Notes: generated by a model not told the origin, from the letters alone. A stretch of DNA of 64,000 nucleotides from Allium sativum (GCA_030737875.1 CM060923.1:34092501-34156500); one strand, 5' to 3'; counted from the stretch's first letter, positions 1 through 13,559 are shown. Translations and numbers: made by a program.

Positions 1-3000
1 GGAATGCGATTTGGGGAAAAATATGAAATTTACTAAAACGTAGTTTAACTTGGAAATTGGCATAAATTGGGAACATGTATTATGGCATGTTCATAGAAAT
101 GCAAATTGGATAAATTTGACATGAATTATAAGATGTGTAATTTGAATCTTGTATTGACGTGTAAATCTAGCATTTACATGAATAGTGAACTAGAGTAATA
201 AGTTTTAGAATGTTAATCAGAATTGGATTATCTAATTTGGCTCGATAAGTATATTGGCATAAATTTGAAATTGGCCATAATTGGGGGTAATTGTCAGGAT
301 TAGCAGAATCATGGTTAGTGACACTTCATTTGGTATGGTTTACATACCAAAAAGCATAAACATGATATAGAGGGGGAAATGGGCCGTAAGAATAAATGTT
401 GACAATTTACATTAAAAGAGAAATTGGGAAATAAGTAAATTAGGATTAATTTACTTATAGAATTTTTCCTAAATGAGGAAATATTAATCTAGACAAATTA
501 AAGATTTATTAACGACATCTCTTTTAATGAAACACCAGAAAGTTCTAGGGTGACAGAGAGGATAGTGTATAGGCTTGAGTTTGGAAAATACAAGTTTCCT
601 GCTCTCCCTGGCTATCCCTAACTGATCCGACGGACGGGATGGTTACTTTCAAAACCTGATTTGAAAATTTATCAAAACCCTTTGAACTAGAAAACACGAA
701 TAGGCCTAACCCGAGGTTAGACTGAGTTGCGATGTAAACCTGCCCGGAACCAACCGGCACATCCAGTAATCGCAACAATATCTGTCTAATGTGAGTGGTC
801 ATGGCTTTAATTTATTTAGTTAAAGCTAGAACAAGAATGCTAGGGTTAAGTTAACTAAGACACTTAACCAACTTAACATGATAACAAGACTGGTAGGTGG
901 GGTTAGGTTCATACAGTTAAGCTAGAATGGGAGGGTTAAGTCCATAGGAACACTTAACCAACTTAACACAGTTAAGCTAAAAAGGAAGGGTTAAGTCCAT
1001 AAGAACACTTAACCAACTTAACACAGTTAAGCTAGAATGGGAGGGCTAAGTCCATAGAGACACTTAACCAAACTCAAGGTAGCAAAACGAGACTTGTAGG
1101 GGTTAAGTAAAGTTAATACACTTAGCCAAATTTACATGTTAACTAGGCTAGAGGTTGGGGTTAAGTAAGATTTAATACACTTAGCCAATTTGATATGTTA
1201 GCTGGGCTAGACCGTAGGGTTAAGTAAACTTAAACACTTAACCATAAGATTTTGATAAAGGAATAGGGTTAAGTCTAAAACATGAAGGGATAATACTTAA
1301 CCGTTAATAACAGGTTAGTTAAAACAGACGAGCAAGGTTAAGTTAAAAAGGAACACTTAACCAATATAGGGTGAATGGGTAGGGTTAAGTAATAAGAAAT
1401 ACTTAACCAATATAACTTGGTCTGTGGTGGGGTTAAGTCAACATGAATTACCAATAACACTTAACCAGTATAACAGGATGAATGAAGAGGGTTAAGTTGG
1501 CTTGAATTGACTAATGACACTTAACCAATCCAAATTGACGGGAAAGGGAACTAAGTAGTAAACCTTAGAAAACAACGATTCTGGAAACTAAGTGGTAAAT
1601 CTTAGTTAGTAAAACTAAGTAGTAATTCTTAGTCTAACACGGGAAGGAGCGAATGTCCGTCTGAATAGAGAGAAGGCTCCAATGAATTGGGTTATGAAGC
1701 CCGAGGCTTCGAGGGGACGTGAGGGTACTCTTGGTATCCCTCTGTGAGGCTGCAGATGATCCACCTGGGCCCACAGAGGTTAAGGTCTGCATAGAAGAAC
1801 CAGGGGTATGCCTTGGTTGCAATACATGGCAACCTAAAGACTAGGATGGACCCGCGTGATTCGGCGAGCAAACGGTAGCCCTGTGATAGCAACTCGTCGT
1901 CTACCATCCATCTTGAGTTAATCGAGATACATGAAGCGGAAAGGCGGAGAACTCCAAAAGACCATATACTTGCTATCTAGTTATGGTTGCGGATGGCCAT
2001 AGGATAGTGGGGCATCGGGGGCCGGCGTATAGTTCTCATTTTACAAGGTGTGCCTTTCATTAGTTGAGGGAGGGGTCAAGTGGGACCATAGCCACTGGAA
2101 TAAAAACAGACCTTAGCATCTGCATCGGCAGAAATCTGAAAGCTCCCGACCGAGTTTTGTTTTCCTTGATTTGCCCTGACACAGGACTCGGACCGCACAT
2201 TATGGGACATGTGCACCTAGACAAGCAATAACGATTCGCGATACATGCGTGGGGAAGTATAGGAACATATACCACTCTAGGTGGTGTGTCCTAGGACTTG
2301 GGGGCATCGTTCGACAGGTAGTGTAATCCCTAGTTGGACTAGGTGGCATAAACCCTGAACTCGAGAAGCGTTCAGCAAATAGCGTAAAACTCTAGTTAAA
2401 TCTAGAAAGCACTTGATAGAAAACCCTAGACTTAATCTAGGTAATAAATAATGAATGTATGCTGGAAGGCAATGGGAAATACAGGGATTGGGATCATGTT
2501 ATCGTTACTAGATGGGACACTAGATAGGCGGTGCAGAGATATAGAAACCAGTATAACAAGGAAATAGCGAAGCGGCGAAAGTATTAGAGCGTATCCAGTA
2601 TATCTTAGCATATCTTGTGACTACCTTGTCTAATCTTGTTGACCCTATCGTCATGGTGTAATCTTGTATTCAGTTAATTCATGTCGTTTTGTTTTCCATG
2701 CTCACATGCTAGAAGTTACTGAACTTACTCAGGCTTTATGTCTGACTCTGTTTTTCTTTCGTCTTCTTTTCTTCCGTTCCCCCCCCCCAGGTAGTAAAGG
2801 AGGGAATAGTTTAGCTCAGGTTAAGTTGGACTGCCACTCTTTCCCAGCTTGAAGATTTGTCGAAGTTTGCTTGGATTCTCTTTTCAGATGCTATGGCTGG
2901 CTCTTGCTAAATTTGGGAATATAAATGTATTTTCATGCTTCTTTATTTTGTAAGACAGATGATACTCTGATATTGTAAAGAAATCATTGTACAAACTATT

Positions 3001-3138
3001 TATCAATAAAGCAAAGTTTTATTTTCCGCTGTTTAATTTTGTCTGTCTTGTAATTTATCTGCATCTTTTACCCTAAATGCTCCACAGAACTTAGTGCATT
3101 CCCTTTGTGAGTGACACTAACGGACGTGGGGTGTTACA
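1..3138 (+). repeat. Partial LTR (3' part) of a Ty3 chromovirus-like retrotransposon
   Basis: This stretch resembles the 3' two thirds of the complete LTR at 25693-28587. Shared landmarks, in the same order, are the 'cccgaggttagac...gtaaa' block (about 700-790), GGTTAAGT/ACTTAACC units, a pyrimidine tract ending in a C run and CAG (about 2755-2790), a 'tttatccgctg'-like block near 3020, and the terminal GGGGTGTTACA ending at 3138. The LTR start lies upstream of the window. Sequence after 3138 has no recognisable primer-binding site, so this is a solo or truncated LTR. Short open frames inside it on either strand have no recognisable domains and I do not call them genes. Confidence 0.7.
840..1560. 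repeat. Array of GGTTAAGT/ACTTAACC inverted units
   Basis: About a dozen degenerate units of roughly 50-65 bp follow each other. Each begins with GGGTTAAGT and, after 10-30 bases, has ACTTAACCA, so each could fold into a stem of about 8 bp. The three units between about 930 and 1060 are the most alike and also share 'acagttaagcta'. The LTR at 25693-28587 has only two or three such units (about 27410-27510), so the array has expanded here. Confidence 0.75.
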
Positions 3139-3759
3139 TTGGTGATACTAAACACCGTCTGCATCCTAGTATATAATTTTAACTAGAAATAAATTAAAAG
3201 TGAGGAGTTCTCACAGAGGGTTCCACTCCGCCGTAGAAATTTCTGAAATTCAGAACAGTCTGGATTTGCTCGTACTTCCAACGTAGTCTTCTCCACGCTG
3301 TTCATATTAAAATCACATTTTTAATATGATGTTCTATACATTAAAAATCATATTTTTAATACTCTACCAATATAAAAATCATATTTTTATTCTTTCTATA
3401 ATATAAAAATCATATTTTTATTCTCTACATTCTATAAAAATTATATTTTTAACCTTTACATCATATAAAAATTATATTTTTATCCTTTACATCATATAAA
3501 AATTATATTTTTAACCTTTACATCATATAAAAATTGTGTCTTTTCAAATTTAAAAATATAGTCTTTTCTAATAAAAATCCAAAGTTTAAACCAATTAAAA
3601 ATCATAACTTTCTTGGAGTAAAAATTATTACTTTATATGCTAAAAATTATATTTTTACATGAATAAAAATCCTATATTTTCAGTTTTTTTTTTAACAGGA
3701 AAATGGGCTGGAGGAAGTTTTGCTATATTTTTTTGGGCCTACGGACGCGGCTATTTATT
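3139..3759 (-). repeat. Fragment of an old minus-strand LTR, left of the MULE
   Basis: The segment around 3200-3235 ('gagttctcac...ccactccgcc') matches 20030-20060, which lies in another minus-strand LTR ending at 21606. From about 3300 to 3690 there are repeated short units of the form AAAAATCATATTTTTA at roughly 30 bp spacing. The motif ATATTTTCAGTTTT occurs here (about 3673) and again just right of the MULE (about 15173), as expected if one LTR was split by the insertion. No gene is visible. Confidence 0.5.
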
Positions 3760-3802
3760 TTTCGTTTCAAGGATGCGGTGTTTAAAATTTCGTCTGAAGG
3801 AA
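3757..3802 (+). repeat. Left imperfect terminal inverted repeat of the MULE
   Basis: The strand reads inward as TTTCAAGGATGCGG then TTTAAAATTTCGTCTGAAGGA. The reverse complement of the right end reads TTTAACGGACG then TTTTAACTTCCGTCTGAAGGA. The longest identical core is CGTCTGAAGGA (3790-3800). Weaker similarity continues inward to about 3845. The outer limit is uncertain. Confidence 0.55.
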
Positions 3803-4152
3803 AAATAGTCAGTAAGATTTAAATTCTTATTACTTTTTTCTAAACGTCATTGCTGATCATCTTCAACCTCCTGTCTCGATTCAAGACGATTGCACACTTT
3901 TTTTATTTTTGATTCGATTTCTCCATTGTCACTCGATCTTTGTCTTCTTTTTTTATTGTAGATCTTCATTGGCGATTTCGATCTTCATCAAACAATCTTG
4001 CTAAATTCAGGTATGTTGTTTTTATTTCTTTCGACTATTTTTAATTTTCGTTTCATATAATTGTTTGTCGATTAATAATCATATCTTTTCTCATCTAGGT
4101 TATACGGCAATTTCTTCTCCCAGTTGTAAATCTCGACTTTGGATTTATATAA

Positions 4153-6973
4153 ATGGAGAAGTAAGATTTTTATGCCTGTTTTTATATTTCTTCACGTATG
4201 TTTATTGTTTTATAGTTTTAACTTCCTTCGATCGTTCCTGTGGATTTTATTTGTGGTTTGTTAATTTATGCTATGTTTATATAGCATTCTTTACTGTAGT
4301 ATTCATGTTCAGTTTAATTTTGCCGTGATGTGTTCATTTACGATATGTTTTTTAAATTAATTTATTCTTGTTTAATTCAACAGTAAGATTGATTATATTT
4401 TTTTATGCTATGTTAATTTAGCATTTGGTATTACTGTTTTGTTCTTTACAGTATTTTAATTGGATTTAATTTTTTCCAGTTCTGATACGATCAATAATGA
4501 AGCAAACAGCGTGCTGGTTATTTTTGAACATAATGAGAACTGTTATTCAACTCGACTTACCATAGGCTCTTCTTTATTTGGTGTTAAGAGTGAAATATGT
4601 GATGTTTGGCCATACCTTAATCCGTTTTCCATTGAGCTATCTTACGTTCTTGAGAATAAGAATATAAGTATGGACACTGATTCAGACTTGCTTAGCATTT
4701 TGTGTTTTCTCATTTTTAAGAAGAGTCAATATTTTAAGTTTACGGTTAAGGAGAATGTTGGTGCTATGGAAGCTAATATTGGTAGCTGTGGTTTGGGTTC
4801 TACAAGTGTACAAAGCACTTCGATTGGCAGTAATTCTGGAACAAATTGTCAATCACATGTTGATTCACCACATGATTTGAAAGATATGTTAAAGAAAGGT
4901 TCTCAGAAAAATATTGTGGATTTTCTTGGTTTTTGTTTTAATGGGGCTGAGGATTTTAGGGAGTTTTTAATGGCATATCAAATAAAGAATGGTTATGATT
5001 TGATTTTTGTTAGAAACTCTCCCGATATAATTTCTGTTAATTGCTCTTGGATTAACGATGGTTGTAAGTTTTATCTTAATGCTTCTTCGGATCCGGGTAT
5101 ACTTTCTCGGTTTTTTATTAGAACGTACAATTTTGATCATTCATGTGGAGCGGGTCTTAGAGATGTTAATAAAGTTACTATTTCAAGTAGATTTGTTAAA
5201 TCTTTAATTGTGGATCAAATTCGTGACGCTCCTATGAAGAAGCCAAAGGATATCATAAAGGAATTTAGAAGAGAGTATAATTTCAATCTTTCATACTATT
5301 ATGCGTATAGCGGAAAACAGTTGGCGTTGAAAGAGATATATGGGGATGATGCAATGTCGTATAATGATTTAGGTTGGTATATGGAGGCATTGCAAAAGTA
5401 TAATCCTGGTAGTTATGTGTCTATAGATGTTGATTCGTCAACCAATCAGTTTGAGAGAGTTTGTATTGCTTTTGGTGCTTGCTTGCTTGGTTTTAAACAC
5501 TGTCGACCATTAATATTTTTGGATGCTGCTCATTTGAAGGGAAGACCTGGAGTTTTGTTAGCTGCTACTTCTAAAAGTGCTAACCAAGGTATATGTTTCA
5601 TTTTACTTTTGTTTTTGTTTTTTTTGGTTTTTTTTGTAGTTATGATATGTGAAACTATTATTGTTCTACACATCACTTAATTTTAATGCAACAATGCTTA
5701 CAATAGATTTGTTCGCTTCATTTATTACTGCTTCTATTGGAAGTGTCTGTAGTACTAATGTTTGGACAGTAAGGTGCTAAAAGACTGATATATAATATAT
5801 GATATGTTCATTTATCATTTTGAGTCTAATTCAATTGTGCCTGTCATATATTACTATCATTTAATTCAAGTTTGATGTTTACTGTGGTTCATGTATCTTT
5901 GTATTGAGAAGTCCTTAATTATTTATTTTGCAGGTTTCTTTCCTCTTGCTATGGGTATTGTTTCACATGAAAACGAATCTAACTGGTCTTGGTTTTTGTC
6001 CCATTTGAAAGAAATGCTAAATGAAGACCGGTCTCTAGTTTTTATGTCTGATCGTCATTGGGGTCTCATTTTAGGTGTTCCTAAAATATTTCCTTCTTCA
6101 TATCATAGCTATTGTTTGCTTCACATGGAACAAAATATTGGTAGTGTTGTAAAGGCAGCTAAAGGTGATTCTTCTGTTGTAGAGTTATTCAAACTTTGTG
6201 CTAGAGCTTCTATTATGTATGATTTTGAGCGATACCTTTCTAAATTTAAGGATATTGGGGGTATGGCTGCAGAAAATTTTCTACAAGATAAACCATTTGA
6301 TCATTGGGCAGATTTGTTTTTTCAAGGAAAGCGGTATGGTGAATATTCTTCAAATGTTGCAGAAAGCTTCAACTCTTGGATTTTGGAAGATAGAGTAATG
6401 CCTATAACTTCTTGTTTGGATGGTATTCGAGTGAAAGTTATGGAGCAAATGGCTAGGCGAAGAGAAGAATGTCGTTTGTGGACGACGACTCTTTGTCCTG
6501 TTATGGAGGAACGCTTGTCTAAGTTAGTAGATGATGGCTTCGGTTGGGATGTTTTCAAGTCTTCGGACTTTGTGTTTGAAGTAAAATCCCCTAAGTCTCA
6601 TATTGTTGACCTCAGAAATCATTTATGTAGCTGTAATCAATGGAGAGTTACTGGTTTTCCATGTGCACATGCAGTCAAGTGTATTAATAAGTCTAGTTTA
6701 TCAGTTTATGACTTTGTGGAGGAATATTTTACTGTTAGTGCTTTCAGTTCTTCATATGCTTATGCTATCAATCCAATTCCAGATTTTGATATGCCAACGG
6801 TTGTTGAAAATGATGTTTTGATTAAGCCTCCTAAACAAGTTCGTGGTGCAGGAAGACCTTCTACAAAGAGGCGTGGTGGATTTGGATATTCTCAAAATAA
6901 AAGAAACAGATGCAGTCATTGTAATGAAGTTGGCCACAATAAAAGGAACTGTCTTGCTTCTTCTAAAATTTAA
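4153..6973 (+). CDS. MULE transposase (MuDR/FAR1-type)
   Basis: Three-exon model of 718 residues: 4153-4160 (ATGGAGAA), 4480-5588 and 5934-6973. Introns 4161-4479 and 5589-5933 have GT/AG ends and keep the phase; the tiny first exon is the least certain part, chosen because in-frame TAA at 4457 rules out a start before the second exon. Visible domains: an N-terminal region of about 90 residues, a MuDR-type zinc region (about 170-240, Cys...Cys...FDHSC), then the catalytic core. Candidate acidic residues are Asp351 (FLDAAHLKG), Asp412 (FMSDRHWG) and Glu516 (SNVAESFNSW). A SWIM zinc finger (CxC-x9-CxH, 604-618) and a C-terminal CCHC knuckle (699-712) follow. Such enzymes bind the element ends and perform cut-and-paste DNA transposition in the nucleus. 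No lesion is visible. Candidate 5' leader intron donor near 4011. Confidence 0.9.
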
Positions 6974-7998
6974 AAAAAAATCATGTTATTTGTTAGTGTA
7001 ACAGTCTTTTTTTTTATTGTAAAGCTGTTACAGCTTATTGTATATTGAAGTCAGTATTTGTGAATTGTTTGCAAAATAAAAAATGAAGTGTTATGTTGTC
7101 TGTTTTGTTTAATTTTTAATGTCTGGTAATGTCTAATGTCTTTTGCTTTGAAGTCATTTTTTTTTAATTCAGGTTATTTTATCATTGCTAACTGTACTTT
7201 AGTTCAGTGCATGATTTCAGCATTTCATTTTTACCAATTCTTTTCAATGCTACCTGTACTTATCATTTTTGTTGAATGATAGTTGTAACCAGCATTCCTT
7301 TTATCATTGGTATGCATCTTGTATGAAATACTTTTAATGGATCAGCCAATAGGCCTAATACTACAAGCTGTTATATCTCATATGCTCTTTTATTAGGAAA
7401 ACTCTTAACTTATTTGAGGTTAAGTTGTGATGTGCTGATATGGTGGACAACATGGGAAGCCTACTGTAAAAATGAATTAAATGTTTACATTATTTGGTGA
7501 ATTTAAGGTTGTTTTGTTCAATTATAATTGTAATTTAGATGAATTCGTGAGTTTATTATATGAGCCTATTTGTAGTTAACATTTCAGTTGAATGCTAAAT
7601 TTAACAAGCATTCCATTATAAGTAGTATGCATTTTACGTGATATATAATTTCAACGCTTAAAACTCTAATCAGAGTTTCTATTTACCATAATTATACCGA
7701 AATGTCACAACAGAATTTTATTTTCACATAATGCTAGTTTTACATAGCATTTCAATATAAACTATTGTCACCACATGAAAAATACAGAAAACGTATTCAA
7801 ATTCACGTGACAATTAATTTGCATATACTCTCAGTAGTTCGCACAACGAAAGTACAATGAAAACAGACAATTAAAATTTTAATCCATCAATTACAATCCT
7901 ATTTGAGCAGTTCGTACGGACAAATTAAAATCAGTAGAAAATTTGTAAGACTATCTATCATTAGTTGTTATCAGCAACAGCTTTACTCATCATCATGT
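6974..7998. other. Intergenic spacer between the two convergent MULE genes
   Basis: About 1 kb of AT-rich sequence between the stop codons of the transposase and the ULP-like gene. It should hold both 3' untranslated regions; AATAAA-like stretches occur near 7073-7080. Several copies of the AATGxTA...TATCATT motif are present (for example about 7246, 7590 and 7728). No coding potential is seen. Confidence 0.6.
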
Positions 7999-8164
7999 TT
8001 AGTGTTTGTTTGGTGACCAACTGTATTTCGTGTCGTTCAGTACATCAAAAGCAACTGTAGCTCTTAGCATTCTTATGGTCTCTTTTGTGTATCTCGGCGG
8101 CAATTCTTCCTTGTCCAACTTTTTTATGTTTGCCATCACGATGAAACCACAATCAAGTCTGTAT

Positions 8165-8330
8165 CAAATGTAGAGATAGTAGTTAATATTACGTATAAAT
8201 GAATGCTAAATTAAGTTATCATTCTTTACTTCAAATGTAGAGATAGTAGTTAATATTACAGTATAAACTAATGCTAAATTAAGTTATCATTCTTTACTTT
8301 AAATGTAGAGATAGTCGTTAATATCAAATG
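8165..8330. repeat. Tandem repeat of 67-68 bp in the last ULP-like intron
   Basis: CAAATGTAGAGATAGTAGTT starts at 8165 and again at 8232; a third, partial unit starts near 8300. Each unit includes AATGCTAAATTAAG-TTATCATTC. The array sits directly inside the 3' splice site of the catalytic-Cys exon. Confidence 0.85.
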
Positions 8331-11300
8331 CAGATATAGTAGTTAATATTCCATAGTTCAACAGTGGCAGTGTTAAGTTTCATTATCATCTACCCTTTTG
8401 TCAAATTTTTCCTAAAATATTACTCCTTTAACAAACTACAGTTATTCGTATTTTCCGAGCCTATGGCCTGGCTTATCCAATAGTTTATATAAGCTGTTCA
8501 ACGATTTCAGTTCAAAAGCACATCCTATACATCAACATCAACCATATATCAATCCTAACTAAGTAATACCAAAAGCAATGATTTTTTAAACATCTTCAAT
8601 AAACCACTGAATTTTCTATACTCTGCATATACTAAACAATTTACATGTGCATCATCTCATGTTAGGAAGAAACTCTTCATACTAGGTTGAATCATTGCTC
8701 AAATCCTAGTGTAAACAATCATTTGGGTTTTGATAAATGTATATGCAGTAAAAAAGTATAGATGACAGCTTGAACTGTCATTACTAATTTTATGCTCATT
8801 GTATTTTTCAGTTGAATGTTTTGCTATGATTTTGATCATCACGAATTGTCAGCTGTATTTTTGAAAATAAAAACAATAATTGGATAAACATACACTATCA
8901 TCCCATAATCTCTTATGATGCATGTAAATCAAATGATATATTGAATTATCATTCAATTATTGTACATATCTCTAATTATTGTCTACTGTTTATTAAAGAT
9001 TGATATTCTACTTTCATGTATTATCTATCAATGCATCATAACACATACATTTAATAATTGTGAATAAAATAAGTAACTTACGAATCAGAATCTTGCGGTG
9101 GACTTTTAGGCTGCTGCACTGTTGGTTTGTTGAATTTCTTGTTCATTATACCTTCTTTTACCCACGCATCCTTGAACAACGACTCAATCAAATTTTTCTG
9201 CAAATTATATATATATATTAGTGTTGACTTTTACTTGTAGAGTTTAAAAAAAATAAGAACTCTCTTACAGTGATGATGGCTTGGTTGTAGCTGGGGTTTG
9301 ATGTCCTTGTTGATCTGGTTTTCGGTTTTGTTGAGTCGTAATGACTCCACTGCATTGTTTCATAATTTAGTACCAACAAGGTCCAATGGTTTCCGAAATG
9401 CAGAGGGAAGTACATTTTATCGCACAACTCATCTTTGACAATCTTTTGTATTGTTGGCATGACTATGTCATTGATCACTGTTTTCTGATCATTTGTTATA
9501 GCATTCTGCATATTCATATGTATCAGAACAGAGTTTTTTTTAAAGCATTTATAATTTAATGCTATGCTTACCATCATGATTGTAGTGAAGTAATAACTAT
9601 GCTGGTACATTTCTTGATTGTAGTAAAACCAGTCAATCAGCTGTTTAACCAAAGAAAGGAAGTTTTAAGTGAATGCCAGTTCTAACTATCATTCTATCAT
9701 CCTATACACATATGCACTAAAAACTGTTAATGATAGTTTCAATTATCATTCTCTCATCCTATACATTTACAGGTATTTAACATATAGCGATGCTACTTCT
9801 AGCTTTCATTCCGCTATTCAATTCATATATATAGTAAGAATACTGCTCAAAATATATGAAAAGATGAATGATATGTATAACAATCATTATCAAATTTTGT
9901 ACACCATATTACTCTTTTTTTACTGTCAAAATTCTAGTTTGATATATACCTGACCGTCGGTAAGCCCATCATAAAGAACATCCTCTAGCATTGATTTCAC
10001 TATAGTTATTCCTCCTTGGTTTCCTTCGTCTTTGTGGTATGCTATAGTGCTGCAATTGATTATCAACATTTTATAAGTCAGTTTTTTATTGAAAGCTTAC
10101 AATGTTGCAAATAGAAAGAAAGAAAACAAGTTACAAATCTTACTTCTCATTTTCGTTGAATTTGAAGAAAGTGATAATCTTTTGTTGCTGTGCTGTAGTC
10201 AATAATTTCAGGATATGACTTTTTGTGATATCTTTGCTTTTGTAAGCTTTTCTTGTTGGAGAATATCTATCAATATCAATTATATTTTCATTTTCATGTG
10301 TTTCATATTCAGTTTCAGTTTCTTCTTCATAATCAGACTGTTCATTTTTTTCTTCTTTCTCTTGTTCAGTTTGGTCACTTTCTTCACTTTCTTCAGCTTC
10401 TTCAACGTCTTTAGCTTCTTCAACCTCTTCAGCTTCTTCATGATTTTCACCTTCTTTATTTTCACCAACATCATTTTCTTCAACTTTGTCATCTTCACCT
10501 TTTTTATTTTCACCTACATCATCTTCTTCAACTTCATCATCTTCACCTTCTTTATTTTCTTCAACTTTTGTTTCCTTCTTTTTATATTTTTTCCTTTGAA
10601 TAAATTTGTACTGGGATTTCGAATCAAATGTACTCGTTCGTTTGCGGCTTTTAACCCTCTCAACTAAAGAGCTTGGTTTTTTCATTGGTTTTGCATTCTT
10701 TTTCAGGATTTCCCTTTTTTCCTTTGAACTTTTGTGTTTATCCTCTTGTTTTTTCCCAGTTTCAAGGACTTCACCACTTGTGTCTTGTTTTTTTCCTTGT
10801 TGCATCATTAGCATTTGCTGTGTTACTTCAAGATTAAATGTTGGTGGTTCTACTTCTTGTATTTTTTTTGATACCAACATAGTTACTTTCTTTTTTAGCT
10901 CTACCACAAGGGCTTCAGCATCCCTTCTTTTTTGCTTCTCAATTTCAAATTCTTCTTCATTCTTCTTTAATTTCTGTTCCAAATCCTTGTTATACTGTTG
11001 CAAAGACTCCACTTGTTTGCTCAATGTCTCTATCAGATTATTTGTTGGTTGCATATCTGTGTGTTCATTGGTTTCAATTTGCAGATGTTGATGGTGGGGG
11101 ATTTTTTCAAGAAGAGCTTTTTCATCTTCTGATATGTTTCTCAATTCAACAGATATCTGTATAACATATATAAAAATGACTGAGTAACACCCAATAAATT
11201 AACTAATGCTATGTGTACTTGTCATTTTCCATTTGATGTTATATATAACTATCATTCTTCAGAATTAAGTACATTGCATTCTATTTCTGCATTAACGATA

Positions 11301-13559
11301 AATTTAACTATCATTTAGACTATGAATGTACTATAATAACATGACTACTATCACTATATTCCAATTTAACATTTATTGTATGTATCTAGTTTGTTTGTGT
11401 GTTAAAATATACCTTTTCATCATCCATGTTTGACAAAATATTTCTTGATACAACCTTCTTTAAGCTAGAAATATTCCATCTTCAAAATCTTGGCAATGTT
11501 GAAGAGTAGTTTGGCAACGGAGATATCAAACTAACATGCTCGCATAGAAAAAACTGAAAATAAAATTTTATTTGTTAAAACATAGAATATGCATAATTTA
11601 ATTTATAGAAATAAATGCATAAATATAAAGTTAAAATAATGTACTTACCATTGGAAGCATGGAACAACCCGGCATGCTTCTTGGCTTTGTTTTAAAAGCC
11701 GTCAAAGATCTAATCAAAGAATAATGGATTGAAACTGGCCAAGATATTGAGTTCATTTTCCTTATATCAATGATATAAGGAATGTATCCCCATGGCAAAA
11801 TTCTTTGACTATCGGGAAAAAATAAGGTGATCATTGCAAGAATGAGGATTAGTTTCGGAAAATCGGTTTCATTTTCAGTTTTTTTTTTTTGTCTCCAGCA
11901 CATTGTTTATTTTAGAAATTGTAAGGTCTTTCGAGATATTCTCTACGTTACCAAAATTTCTTAAAACAAAGTCTTTACAATTTTCTGGAAGAACTTGAAA
12001 ACTCATTTTAGGTGCTGGAAACAAGTTAATTCCATACATAGGTAATCCGAAAAGAATTGAAATATCCTCTGGTTTCAATTTTAGAAAAACATTCCCAATT
12101 TTGAAAGCTTGTTTCTCAATAGAAAATGTTTCTACTATATCATCTAAGGTTGTAGATGATTTAGTGAAAGCCGAAATGGTTAAAATTTGTTTGAAAAAGA
12201 CATGAACAAACTTTTCAAATGGGGTTTGATTTAAAAAATTGAACTGATTTGCAAGATTATCACCTTTTTGGATAATTTTTTGGAAATTTTTTATCATAGG
12301 CAGCAAGCTGCAACGATATTGGACTTTTTCTTGAGATGCCTTTTTTGCTTTTTTCGTTGTTGCTGCCTTTAACTTCTTCATTTCTTTACCTGTTGATTCC
12401 TGCACAATATTTTTTTTGAATGAATCAATGTACATATAATTAATTTTAACGCTATTTACACCTATCGTTAGTAAACAAGTATATGATATGTGAAACTATC
12501 ATTTCCAATGTCATGTATATCATTAGTAAACAATAATATGATATATGAATCTATCATTCCAAATGTCATTTGCATGTATACCATTAGCACCCAGTATATG
12601 ATATATGAAACTATCATTATGAATGTCAACTTCATTTATCATTAGAACCTTATATGATAAGTGAAACTTTCATTCACATCTATCAATAGCACTCAAGTAT
12701 AAGTAAAGGGAAAGTTACATTTATCACTAGTACCCAAGTAATAATGTGTAAAAAAGAGAGTAATACAGTGTACAAGATTTGATAAAGATTAAGACGTAGA
12801 GGGAACAAAGACGGGTGAAGTATCATCAGTAAGTGGATGAGAAATACTAAGTTTGGTTGCAAATATTTAAGACTATTAGGTCAATAATTGTAGGCTTGCT
12901 GCCTTTATTTAATTCGTTATGGAGGATGAATTTACATAGTGCATGTGTTTACATGTGTATATGTGTATATGTGAATATAAAAGACAGCAGAAGATCAACA
13001 CAGGAAAAAATTAAGTTAATAACAAATGTACCTTATCTCGTTTTCTTTTCTCCAATGCAGTTGTCTTTTTTCCCTTTGAAGTTGTTAGTGACAACTTTGT
13101 CGAAACAACCTGATTTTCATTTTCCATCATGAATCATTACACAATAAAAAAACATTAAACAATGTGACATATTCGACTATAAGTACGTAATGATATATTT
13201 GTCTACCATTTTTTTTTTTCAAAGCTGAATTTACTTATAAATCCATAGCTATCTATCTAATTTTTTTTATAGATCATTCCCCATAGCGCACACAGCAAAA
13301 CAATTTGACGTATTCAACTAAACTTTTTCCATGATATGTTTGTATATCATTTTTTTAATGCTATGTTTACACATCATTCTACAACTATGCATATAAAAAT
13401 TTTGTACAATGCTTGCAACTAATAATATGATATATTGAACTATCATTTTAATAATACGTATAATGCTTCCAAAAAATGAATGATATGTGTGTATATCATT
13501 TATCATTCCCCATAGAGCACACAGCAAAACACACTTTTAAATTTGTGTATCAATTTTCA

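Noticed and set aside
2060..2275. Minus-strand frame of 71 codons in the first LTR
   Set aside because: No homologous frame stands out in the related LTRs and no motif is visible.
10215..10667. Long plus-strand frame rich in Phe, opposite the acidic part of the ULP-like gene
   Set aside because: It is the antisense of Glu/Lys-rich codons (GAA, AAG) in exon 10144-11156. Low complexity and no motif.
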